A stretch of DNA of 19,002 nucleotides from RGIG3528 sp045598045 (lineage in GTDB: Bacteria; Bacillota; Clostridia; Lachnospirales; Lachnospiraceae). The stretch is taken from positions 1 through 19,002 of the forward strand of contig JAZLLG010000078.1 of NCBI GenBank assembly GCA_045598045.1. Direction: 5' to 3'. Shown here one piece after another: positions 1 through 6,866 of the stretch. Each line of letters opens with the position of its first letter. Position 1 is the first letter of the stretch. The translations under genes and the position numbers were made by a program. Under the pieces are notes generated by a model. The model saw nothing but the letters and a program-made list of their open reading frames with translations. It did no database searches and was not told where the DNA came from.

Positions 1-134
1 AAAGCGGTAATGGCTTAAGCCATTATTGTGATTTTCTCTTGAAAAGATTGAATTGAAGTCTTAAAAGGTATATGAAGTGCGAAAAGAGGGTGCACGGCCG
101 GTTAGGCCGCGTACCCTCTTTGTCGACGCTCTGA
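1..134 (+). repeat. Left copy of a 134-bp (probably ~141-bp) inverted repeat, possible MITE or small structured RNA
   Basis: Positions 1-134 match the reverse complement of 18862-18995 with a single mismatch (C at 98 against T at 18898). The copy contains a perfect 18-bp palindrome at 8-25 (TAATGGCTTAAGCCATTA). G-T wobbles extend that palindrome in this orientation only. It also contains a long stem-loop at 83-120 with arms AAGAGGGT and ACCCTCTT and inner arms CGGCC and GGCCG around loop GGTTA. The copy ends with CGCTCT at 127-132. Its partner AGAGCG, seen at the far end of the right copy, would lie just outside the window. The repeat stops exactly where a 16-bp terminator stem begins. A weak promoter-like pair, TTGAAT at 48-53 and TATGAA at 71-76 with a 17-bp spacer, lies inside it. 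No credible protein is encoded. Whether it is a non-autonomous mobile element or an RNA gene is not settled. Confidence 0.9.
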
Positions 135-168
135 TATAAAAAATAGCCCTCGGGGCTATTTTTTATAT
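134..168. terminator. Bidirectional intrinsic terminator overlapping the end of the 5'-nucleotidase gene
   Basis: A perfect 16-bp stem (134-149 with 153-168) has GC core AGCCC/GGGCT, a 3-nt loop, and A-rich and T-rich outer arms, so it can terminate in both directions. The stop codon of the minus-strand gene (TAG, read from 156-158) lies inside the stem. It ends the leftward 5'-nucleotidase transcript. It would also stop any transcript entering rightward from the repeat at 1-134. Confidence 0.85.
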
Positions 169-1715
169 TTGAAGTATTCGGCAAGAAGGTCTCTTGCAAA
201 GATTTCGTCATCGTAGGTTTCCACCACGGTCAGATGGTTTGGTGAATATTGTGATGAATACGTATCGGTGACAAGATAGTATGTGGCATTCGGAGCAAGG
301 TCGGCCTGAACATATTCGCCGTAGTCACCGTATGCTATAAAATAGTTTTCATTTGTCGTTGCAAAAAAGTTGTTGTTAAGATTGACACCTGTTGTGGAAC
401 AAAGAACAAGTTTGTTATCGAACGGGAAAAGCATTTGAAGCTGTTCATAGGTGACATCTCCGGTTTCGAGGCAACGTGGACTTCTGCATGAGAAGAAACC
501 GCCACCGAGTACAATGTCGTATTTGTCGCCCCAACGCTCAATGCCCGCTTCGTAGTACAAATTCGCACACAACTGGCGAAGGTCATCGGCGTTCATGTAA
601 ACACTGTTGTGACCGAGAACGGAAGCGATATCCCCGATTTCATCCGCAAACTGTTCAAGCAACTCATTTACAACAGGGGAACTTGTGTTGCTCAGGATTG
701 TATGACGGTCGATTTGTTCTGCATATTCAACAGCAAGCTTTCCGCCTGCATCGCTTATGTGAACGTGGGAAATGCCCGTGGAGTTGTCTCCTCCGCACTG
801 GATGTGGTAAACACTGTTGATATCCTGAAGAATGTATGCCTGATGGGTGTGACCTTCAAAGCAAAGGTCGACATAGCCTTCGGAAAGAGCAATGTTGTAG
901 TAAGGAGCAAGATGAAGCGCATCAATGTGTCCGACGCCGGAAGAACTTTTTTCAAAACCGTCGTGAATGGAAAGAATGATGAAATCAGCTCCGAGAGCCC
1001 TCAAATTCTTAGACTCGGTTTTAATCAATTCTGTGAGGGCATCTCCCGTAACAAAGTAAACATCCGTGGTTTTGTCTGCGGATATTGAGCTGTAACAGTC
1101 ACCGACAGCACCGATGATACCGAACGTGATATCGTTTTGCGTAATCATTACCGATGAATCGAGATAGTCGACACGTTTGTTTGTCTTACGATCAAAAACG
1201 TTAATTCCGAGAAAAGGAAAATCAGCACTTTTACTGTTTTCGGCTATGTAGGAAGTGCCCCAGTCAAACTCATGGTTGCCGACGGTCATGGATGCAAAAT
1301 GCGTGCGGTTCATCCACGCGGTCATAAGAGCGCCTTTTGTCTGGTTGGATTCGCTGCTTCCCTGCCACATATCACCGGAAGAAAGAAGAATGAATCCGTC
1401 GGAAAGCATTTCCTGAATCTGTAAGTATGTTGTCAGTTCATCAACACCGGGCTGACCATCCGAATCTTTAAATTTGCCATGCAGGTCATTGATTGCGTAA
1501 ATGTCGATTTCATGTACTTCAGGCTCGGGTATCGGCGTTGCCGTAACTGAGGCGACGGGCTCGGTTATTTCGGGGAGAGGCATCGGCTCATCGATGTCGA
1601 CAATTGTTCTCTCGGGTACCGGCTCCTGCCTTGCGGACCCACAGCATACAAGTGATAGTGCAAGAAGAAATATAACCAAAAGACTTGCACGTTTTTTTGT
1701 TATTAATAATTTCAT
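156..1715 (-). CDS. Exported 5'-nucleotidase/2',3'-cyclic phosphodiesterase-family metallophosphoesterase (UshA/YfkN-like), probable lipoprotein
   Basis: This 519-aa protein hydrolyses phosphate from nucleotides or related esters outside the cell, by family analogy. Residues 1-25 form a signal peptide (KKR then a hydrophobic run), followed by Cys24-Cys25 that could serve as a lipobox cysteine, although the site is not canonical. A Pro/Glu-rich linker spans about 28-67. The two-metal phosphoesterase motifs are in order: NDLHG (D77, H79), GDMWQG (D115), GNHE (N147, H148), H251 and GHTH (H289, H291). The C-terminal half is the 5'-nucleotidase specificity domain, with GGGFFSCR and FPFDN around a likely base-stacking Phe. 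The start is supported by GGGGA 7-8 nt upstream and a good promoter at 1747-1775. It is monocistronic and diverges from the aldo/keto reductase. The exact substrate cannot be told from sequence. Confidence 0.93.
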   Translation of the reverse strand: MKLLITKKRASLLVIFLLALSLVCCGSARQEPVPERTIVDIDEPMPLPEITEPVASVTATPIPEPEVHEIDIYAINDLHGKFKDSDGQPGVDELTTYLQIQEMLSDGFILLSSGDMWQGSSESNQTKGALMTAWMNRTHFASMTVGNHEFDWGTSYIAENSKSADFPFLGINVFDRKTNKRVDYLDSSVMITQNDITFGIIGAVGDCYSSISADKTTDVYFVTGDALTELIKTESKNLRALGADFIILSIHDGFEKSSSGVGHIDALHLAPYYNIALSEGYVDLCFEGHTHQAYILQDINSVYHIQCGGDNSTGISHVHISDAGGKLAVEYAEQIDRHTILSNTSSPVVNELLEQFADEIGDIASVLGHNSVYMNADDLRQLCANLYYEAGIERWGDKYDIVLGGGFFSCRSPRCLETGDVTYEQLQMLFPFDNKLVLCSTTGVNLNNNFFATTNENYFIAYGDYGEYVQADLAPNATYYLVTDTYSSQYSPNHLTVVETYDDEIFARDLLAEYFKYKK

Positions 1716-1746
1716 AAATTTCCCCTTTTACAAAAATCAGGTCAAC

Positions 1747-1775
1747 ATAATAAATCCAAATGGGAAATAAATCAA
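1747..1775 (-). promoter_or_regulatory. Sigma-A-type promoter for the 5'-nucleotidase gene
   Basis: On the minus strand, -35 TTGATT (1770-1775) and -10 TATTAT (1747-1752) are separated by exactly 17 bp. Transcription would start near 1740, giving a leader of about 25 nt that carries the GGGGA ribosome binding site. A 7-bp inverted repeat (TTGTATT at 1780-1786, AATACAA at 1807-1813) lies upstream, between this promoter and the divergent one. It could be an operator. Confidence 0.65.
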
Positions 1776-1843
1776 GGAATTGTATTTTTCGTTTCATTTT
1801 TTGGAGAATACAACTCATATTCGACCACTTTGACCAAAAGACT

Positions 1844-1871
1844 TGCATGGAAACTTTTCGTAATGTATTAT
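1844..1871 (+). promoter_or_regulatory. Likely promoter for the aldo/keto reductase gene
   Basis: -35 TTGCAT (1844-1849) and -10 TATTAT (1866-1871) are separated by 16 bp. The predicted start near 1878 would give a leader of about 50 nt. The -35 lies at the end of a 15-bp sequence (1833-1847, ACCAAAAGACTTGCA) that also occurs in direct orientation at 1675-1689, inside the neighbouring signal-peptide coding region. Confidence 0.5.
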
Positions 1872-1928
1872 GCCGTCAGAGGTGAGTTTGTGAAGTTTAA
1901 AAATCATGATGGCATAAAGGAGAATAAA

Positions 1929-2912
1929 ATGTACAACGCAGATGAAAAGAGATACGATTCCATGCTCTACAATCGTGTCGGTAACAGCGGCTTGAAGCTT
2001 CCTGCGGTTTCTCTCGGGCTTTGGCACAATTTCGGAGATACCGCAAACTTTGAAAACATGACAGCAATGTGCGAAACCGCATTTGATGCAGGCATTACGC
2101 ATTTTGACCTCGCAAACAACTATGGTCCCAAGGACGGAGCGGCAGAGGAAAACTTCGGAAGAATTCTTTCCAACAGCCTTGGCAGATATCGTGATGAGCT
2201 TGTTGTTTCAACAAAAGCAGGCTACTATATGTGGCCCGGCCCTTATGGCGATCACGGAAGCAGAAAATATCTTATCGCAAGCCTTGATCAGAGCTTGAAG
2301 CGTATGGGGCTTGACTATGTTGATATTTATTATCATCATCGTCCGGATCCGGAAACACCCCTTGAAGAAACCTGCGGTGCCCTTAACGACATTGTCAGAG
2401 CTGGAAAAGCATTGTATGTCGGCATTTCCAACTACAACAAGGAACAGACGGAAGCTGCTCAGAAACTCTTCAAAAAGATGGGAACACCGTTTATCATTAA
2501 CCAGAGCAGGTACAATATTTTTGACAGAAGCATTGAAAATAACGGACTTAAAGCATATGCAGCTCCGAACGGTGTCGGCATAATTACTTTCTGTCCTTTG
2601 GCACAGGGACTTCTTACAGGAAAATATCTGAACGGTATCCCGGAGGATTCACGTGTTAAGACAGATGGTCGTTTCCTTAAAGAAGCAGATGTAAATGAAA
2701 AAATGATAAGCAGAATAAAAGCTCTTAACGAGATAGCTGCAAAGCGTGGTCAGACTTTGGCACAGATGGCACTTGCATGGATTCTTCGTGACGGTGACAT
2801 TACATCCGTTCTTATCGGAGCGTCAAGACCTTCCCAGATTCAGGAAAACATTGATGCCATTAAGAATTGCAGCTTTTCCGAAGAAGAGAGAAAACTTATA
2901 GATTCAATTTAA
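1929..2912 (+). CDS. gpr: Aldo/keto reductase, YghZ/L-glyceraldehyde-3-phosphate reductase type
   Basis: This 327-aa cytoplasmic NADPH-dependent reductase closely resembles E. coli YghZ (AKR14), as I recall its sequence. Shared blocks include SLGLWHNFG, THFDLANNYGP, STKAGY.MWPGPYG, GSRKYL.ASLDQSLKRMGL, LAQGLLTGKYLNGIP and SVLIGASR. The catalytic tetrad is visible as D60, Y65, K96 and H137. YghZ reduces L-glyceraldehyde 3-phosphate and detoxifies methylglyoxal; that specificity is inferred here. The frame is open back to 1830, but the ATG at 1929 is chosen because AAAGGAG (1916-1922) sits 6 nt upstream and the protein then starts where the family starts. The gene is single, with its own promoter and terminator, and lies between two unrelated transcripts. 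Relatives include potassium-channel beta-subunit-like reductases, so the substrate is uncertain. Confidence 0.93.
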   Translation: MYNADEKRYDSMLYNRVGNSGLKLPAVSLGLWHNFGDTANFENMTAMCETAFDAGITHFDLANNYGPKDGAAEENFGRILSNSLGRYRDELVVSTKAGYYMWPGPYGDHGSRKYLIASLDQSLKRMGLDYVDIYYHHRPDPETPLEETCGALNDIVRAGKALYVGISNYNKEQTEAAQKLFKKMGTPFIINQSRYNIFDRSIENNGLKAYAAPNGVGIITFCPLAQGLLTGKYLNGIPEDSRVKTDGRFLKEADVNEKMISRIKALNEIAAKRGQTLAQMALAWILRDGDITSVLIGASRPSQIQENIDAIKNCSFSEEERKLIDSI

Positions 2913-2924
2913 CTTATACATTTC

Positions 2925-2953
2925 GAGGCACGAGAGAATTGTGCCTCTTTTTT
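2925..2953 (+). terminator. Rho-independent terminator of the aldo/keto reductase gene
   Basis: A perfect 7-bp stem GAGGCAC (2925-2931) / GTGCCTC (2941-2947) with a 9-nt loop is followed by six T residues. It begins 12 nt after the stop codon and separates this transcript from the kinase gene. Confidence 0.92.
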
Positions 2954-3062
2954 ATATTTTTAGGTTTTTTTAATGGGCGTTTAATGGCAGAAAAAAGTGT
3001 CTGATGATAGCATATGGATTATATAGGCGTAGTGTCTCGAACTTCGCTTAGGAGGAATACGT

Positions 3063-6000
3063 ATGGATGCTTCAAACATGAATAATTATCTTCGCAACGA
3101 CAGATTTAATTTCACCGGTGACGAATATGGTGTGATTCTCAGTGCTGCCAAAATTGGTATCTGGTCCTTGGAAATGGACGAAGGAGAACCATACAGACTT
3201 TTTTGCAATGACATTATGGAAGACCTTATCGGAGCCCCTCACGGGACAAAACCGGTAGAGGCATATATTGCTTTCAGTAATGGTATGCTGGATGAGTATC
3301 AGGCCGCACTGGACAGGTATTTTTATGAGATTGCGAATTTTGGTCAGTCGGAAATCACGTATAAGTGGAAATATCCGGACGGACACATTATTTCCGTACG
3401 ATGCGTAGGAGTTCTTGACAGAACGTACGTTAAAGGAACAAGATTCCGTGGTTATCACCAGGATATTACGAACACCACTGACTTGGAAGAAAGGCTTACC
3501 TACGAGGCCGAGCATGATAATCAGACAGGTCTCCTCTGCCGAAACATTGCAGAAACAAGAATAAAAGAAATAATAAACGACGGAAGCAATAATACTGCAC
3601 TTCTCCTTATAGACATAGATAATCTGAGCTCCATTAACAAAAATTACGGTCATGCATGCGGAGACCGTGTTATTGTCAGCATTGCGGAAGGGTTAAGAGC
3701 CATTCAGGCACAAAGACCGAATGATATTATCGGACGATTTACCGGAGATGGATTCATTGCTCTTACCAATGAAACCGAGTCTGTTGAGAAAATCAAAGAA
3801 GTAATCGAATCGTTCCAGAAGAATGTATCGGAAGTAAGGTATGGAACAGATGATTACATTGCACCTACCTGCAGCATTGGTATAGCTCTTTGCAAAAAAA
3901 AGGACAATAACAGTTTTGCCGATTTATACAGGAAAGCGGATATTGCGCTTTTTCATGCCAAGAATAAGGGAAAGAACACCTATGAAGTTTATACCGATGA
4001 TATGACGGAGTTCCGCCTCAACGAACATGTTAAGGAACTTGAAGCAACAAATTCAGAAATGCGCCAGCAGCTCGAAATTATCGGGGCCATGGCTAAGGTG
4101 TCCTTCAATACATACTACATCGACATTCAGAATAATCTCATCAATATTCTTAAGACGGAAACAACATTGGATGACTTGATTTCCGGAGCAGGTCCTTTGG
4201 ATTTGGCTATTAAGAATATGATAGAGTCGCTGATTGAGCCCGGAAGCGTCAAAAAAGTGGAGGAACTTGTCGGGACTCCGAAGAAGATTCAGAAACTGCT
4301 TGAAAAAACCGATGACTATCCGTTTGAGTATGAACGTGTCGGGGGCCTTTGGGTACGAGCACATATCGTCGCCATCAATCGTGATGAAAAAGGAACTGCT
4401 TTAAGTGCCCTTTGGATCATGGAAAATATTGATGAAGAAAAGAAGCAGGAACTTGCCGTAAGAAAAGCAGAAGAAGAAAGCAGATACCTCTTTAACTCTC
4501 TTGCAGCCAATGCTTATGCCATTTACAAATGTTCGCTCGGCGCAGACACGGCCGAAATGATTTACGGTGCCACCGACGCTGAGAAAAAGTGGACAAAAAG
4601 AACAACCATTACCAAGCTGATTGAAGGCCTGGAGAGTGAGAAAAGCAGAGAAGCGAAGGAAGTCAGGGACGCAAACAGAGCGTTTCTTGATGAATCAACC
4701 GTATCCGAAAGACTGAAAGACACGGATATGCTGACGCATGACATAAGGACCGAAAAGCTCGGATGGCTGAACATCAACATTATTCCGCACAGAAAAGATG
4801 ATAAAGGCCGGTTCACGGAAGTTCTTGTACTTGTACGAAAGGTTGATGAGCTGAAACAGGCGGAACTTGAAAAAGCACAGCTGGAAGCAGAACGTTCGGC
4901 TATTTTGTCAGGTATAGGAAAAACCTTCAACTTCATGTATCGTATCGATCTTAAGAACGATATGTGCTTTGAGATACAGGCACCTCCGCATTTGAAAGGT
5001 AAGATACCGGCTTCCTGCTCGATAAAAGAAGCGTTCGATATTTTTGACGGTATCGATCTTGATGACGAGCTGAAACAGGAAAACGAAGATATTTTCAATG
5101 TTGAAAACTTGCGTGAAGCTTTTACGTTCAGTACTAACATAATCAGAGACATAAAGTTTAAGACATATGGCTGGGCACAGGTTTGTATCACACCTCTTAA
5201 GCGTGACTTAATCGGAAGGGTCGATGAATTCCTGCTTATGTGCAGACAAATCGGTTTCGAGAAAGAGCAGGAAATAATTGCGAAGCGTATGGAACAAGAA
5301 CGTATGACGCTTCTAAATTCTCTTTCAAAGGTTTACTTCTCCATTAATCATTTTAATCTTGAAACAGGTGTTGGGGAAGAAATCTACTCGGCAAATGAAT
5401 CGAAGAACCTTATGTCGGTTACTAACTTCAGTGATGCGATGAAATACTTCCTGGAGATAGACAAGACACCCGCTCTTGCAGGTGACAAGACAGAATTCTG
5501 GAACTGTGATACGATTCGTGAAAGACTGAAGGACAAGGACATCATTTCGAAAGAAGTACTTACCGAAGTCCTCGGATGGGTGCAGGTCCATATGCTTGTA
5601 TATCATCGTGATGCCGAAGGTAACGCTACCGATATTCTCTGGCTTGAAAACGACATCGACGCGCAGAAGACAAGAGAATTGAAGATTACGGAAGAACTGG
5701 AACACGCATATGAAGATGCAAGACAGGCCAACTTTGCAAAGAGCCGCTTCCTCAGCTCGATGAGCCATGATATAAGAACTCCCATGAATGCCATCATGGG
5801 TATGGTCGACATTGCAATGAGGCACGAAGACAATCCGGAGAAGGTTCATGATAACCTTCGAAAGATTGAAATGGCCGGCGGCCAGCTTATTTCGCTTGTT
5901 AACGACGTTCTTGATATTTCTGCGATTGAAAGCGGAAAGCTTGAGCTCAGACCTGCAGAAAATGCAGTTAAGATGAACTTCAACAAACTTGAGACAATCT

Positions 6001-6866
6001 TCCGGCCTCAGATGGAACAGAAGAATATTCATGCTACGTTCGATATCCATGATATTTCTTATCCATGGATTATGGTAGATGAAGTCAGACTCGACCAGAT
6101 TTGCTCAAACCTTATAAGCAATGCGCTTAAATATACGCCCGAAGACGGAAGCGTAACTGTTGAAATGTTCCAGGATACGACAATCAACGGTACTCCGTTT
6201 ATGACTTTTACGGTCAGTGATACGGGTATCGGAATGAGCAAAGAGTTTATGGAACACATGTGGGAGACGTTCAGCCGCGCGACCGATACGAGAATCAACA
6301 GAATTCAGGGTGCAGGTCTCGGACTTTCGATTGTTAAGGACCTCATTGACAAGATGAACGGAACGATAACCGTAAAGAGTGCGATTAATGTCGGCTCAAC
6401 GTTTACCGTCGTAATCCCGATTACACCTGTTGACCATATTGATGAAGAGGATGAAGAAGGAGAAGATTTCGAAGAAGCTCTTTCCATGCATATTCTTGTC
6501 GCTGAGGATAATGACCTCAACTGGGAAATCGCCAATGAACTTTTGGAAATCAACGGCATTTCCACCGAACGTGCAGAAGACGGACAAAAGTGCCTGCAGA
6601 TGTTTACAGAGGCTCCCGCAGGCACTTACGATGCAATTCTTATGGACATGCAAATGCCGATTATGAATGGTTGTGAAGCAGCCGTATCAATTCGTGGTTC
6701 CAACCATCCCGAGGCAAAGACCATACCTATTATTGCCATGACCGCAAATGCTTTTGCCGATGATGTGGCAAGATGCAAGGAGGCAGGTATGAACGATCAC
6801 CTTTCAAAGCCTATCGACATTAACAAGGTTGTATCGACTATTAAGAGATATGTTAATCAAAGGTAA
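3063..6866 (+). CDS. Soluble hybrid histidine kinase: PAS, degenerate GGDEF, four tandem PAS-like repeats, HisKA, HATPase, receiver
   Basis: A 1267-aa cytoplasmic sensor kinase with no transmembrane segment. Order of parts: a PAS domain (about 20-145); a GGDEF-fold domain (about 150-325) whose signature is TGDGF at 227-231, lacking the first Gly and the acidic fourth residue of GGDEF, so diguanylate cyclase activity is unlikely; then four PAS-like repeats of about 136 aa. Each repeat ends in a [GL]W strand and a charged helix (W430, W568, W704, W839). Next come the dimerisation/phosphoacceptor helix with SMSHDIRTPMNA (H902), an ATPase domain (NLISNALKYTPEDGS, DTGIGM, GAGLGLSIV), and a receiver domain (about 1141-1265) with phosphoacceptor D1195 in LMDMQMP and K in LSKPID. 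The start has an ideal AGGAGG (3050-3055), 7 nt upstream. No partner regulator or HPt gene is adjacent, so the output is unknown. The 3' end overlaps the convergent GH31 gene by 14 bp with no terminator between. Confidence 0.94.
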   Translation: MDASNMNNYLRNDRFNFTGDEYGVILSAAKIGIWSLEMDEGEPYRLFCNDIMEDLIGAPHGTKPVEAYIAFSNGMLDEYQAALDRYFYEIANFGQSEITYKWKYPDGHIISVRCVGVLDRTYVKGTRFRGYHQDITNTTDLEERLTYEAEHDNQTGLLCRNIAETRIKEIINDGSNNTALLLIDIDNLSSINKNYGHACGDRVIVSIAEGLRAIQAQRPNDIIGRFTGDGFIALTNETESVEKIKEVIESFQKNVSEVRYGTDDYIAPTCSIGIALCKKKDNNSFADLYRKADIALFHAKNKGKNTYEVYTDDMTEFRLNEHVKELEATNSEMRQQLEIIGAMAKVSFNTYYIDIQNNLINILKTETTLDDLISGAGPLDLAIKNMIESLIEPGSVKKVEELVGTPKKIQKLLEKTDDYPFEYERVGGLWVRAHIVAINRDEKGTALSALWIMENIDEEKKQELAVRKAEEESRYLFNSLAANAYAIYKCSLGADTAEMIYGATDAEKKWTKRTTITKLIEGLESEKSREAKEVRDANRAFLDESTVSERLKDTDMLTHDIRTEKLGWLNINIIPHRKDDKGRFTEVLVLVRKVDELKQAELEKAQLEAERSAILSGIGKTFNFMYRIDLKNDMCFEIQAPPHLKGKIPASCSIKEAFDIFDGIDLDDELKQENEDIFNVENLREAFTFSTNIIRDIKFKTYGWAQVCITPLKRDLIGRVDEFLLMCRQIGFEKEQEIIAKRMEQERMTLLNSLSKVYFSINHFNLETGVGEEIYSANESKNLMSVTNFSDAMKYFLEIDKTPALAGDKTEFWNCDTIRERLKDKDIISKEVLTEVLGWVQVHMLVYHRDAEGNATDILWLENDIDAQKTRELKITEELEHAYEDARQANFAKSRFLSSMSHDIRTPMNAIMGMVDIAMRHEDNPEKVHDNLRKIEMAGGQLISLVNDVLDISAIESGKLELRPAENAVKMNFNKLETIFRPQMEQKNIHATFDIHDISYPWIMVDEVRLDQICSNLISNALKYTPEDGSVTVEMFQDTTINGTPFMTFTVSDTGIGMSKEFMEHMWETFSRATDTRINRIQGAGLGLSIVKDLIDKMNGTITVKSAINVGSTFTVVIPITPVDHIDEEDEEGEDFEEALSMHILVAEDNDLNWEIANELLEINGISTERAEDGQKCLQMFTEAPAGTYDAILMDMQMPIMNGCEAAVSIRGSNHPEAKTIPIIAMTANAFADDVARCKEAGMNDHLSKPIDINKVVSTIKRYVNQR

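Noticed and set aside
23..211. A small minus-strand open frame whose C-terminal 36 residues are also encoded at the right end (18776-18973, plus)
   Set aside because: The identity is simply the inverted DNA repeat. The two frames have unrelated N-terminal parts running through gene ends and hairpins, and neither has a ribosome binding site. The single base difference is silent, but one change is no evidence of coding selection.
1830..1928. A 33-residue N-terminal extension of the aldo/keto reductase
   Set aside because: The upstream part overlaps the predicted promoter and lacks a ribosome binding site. AAAGGAG and family homology place the start at 1929.
1716..1928. Riboswitch or RNA leader in the longest intergenic region
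   Set aside because: The region is explained by two divergent promoters. Apart from short inverted repeats, no extended structured leader or terminator/antiterminator pair is visible.
5325..6050. A 241-codon minus-strand open frame opposite the histidine kinase
   Set aside because: Antisense shadow of the PAS-like and HisKA coding region, with no ribosome binding site and no domain.
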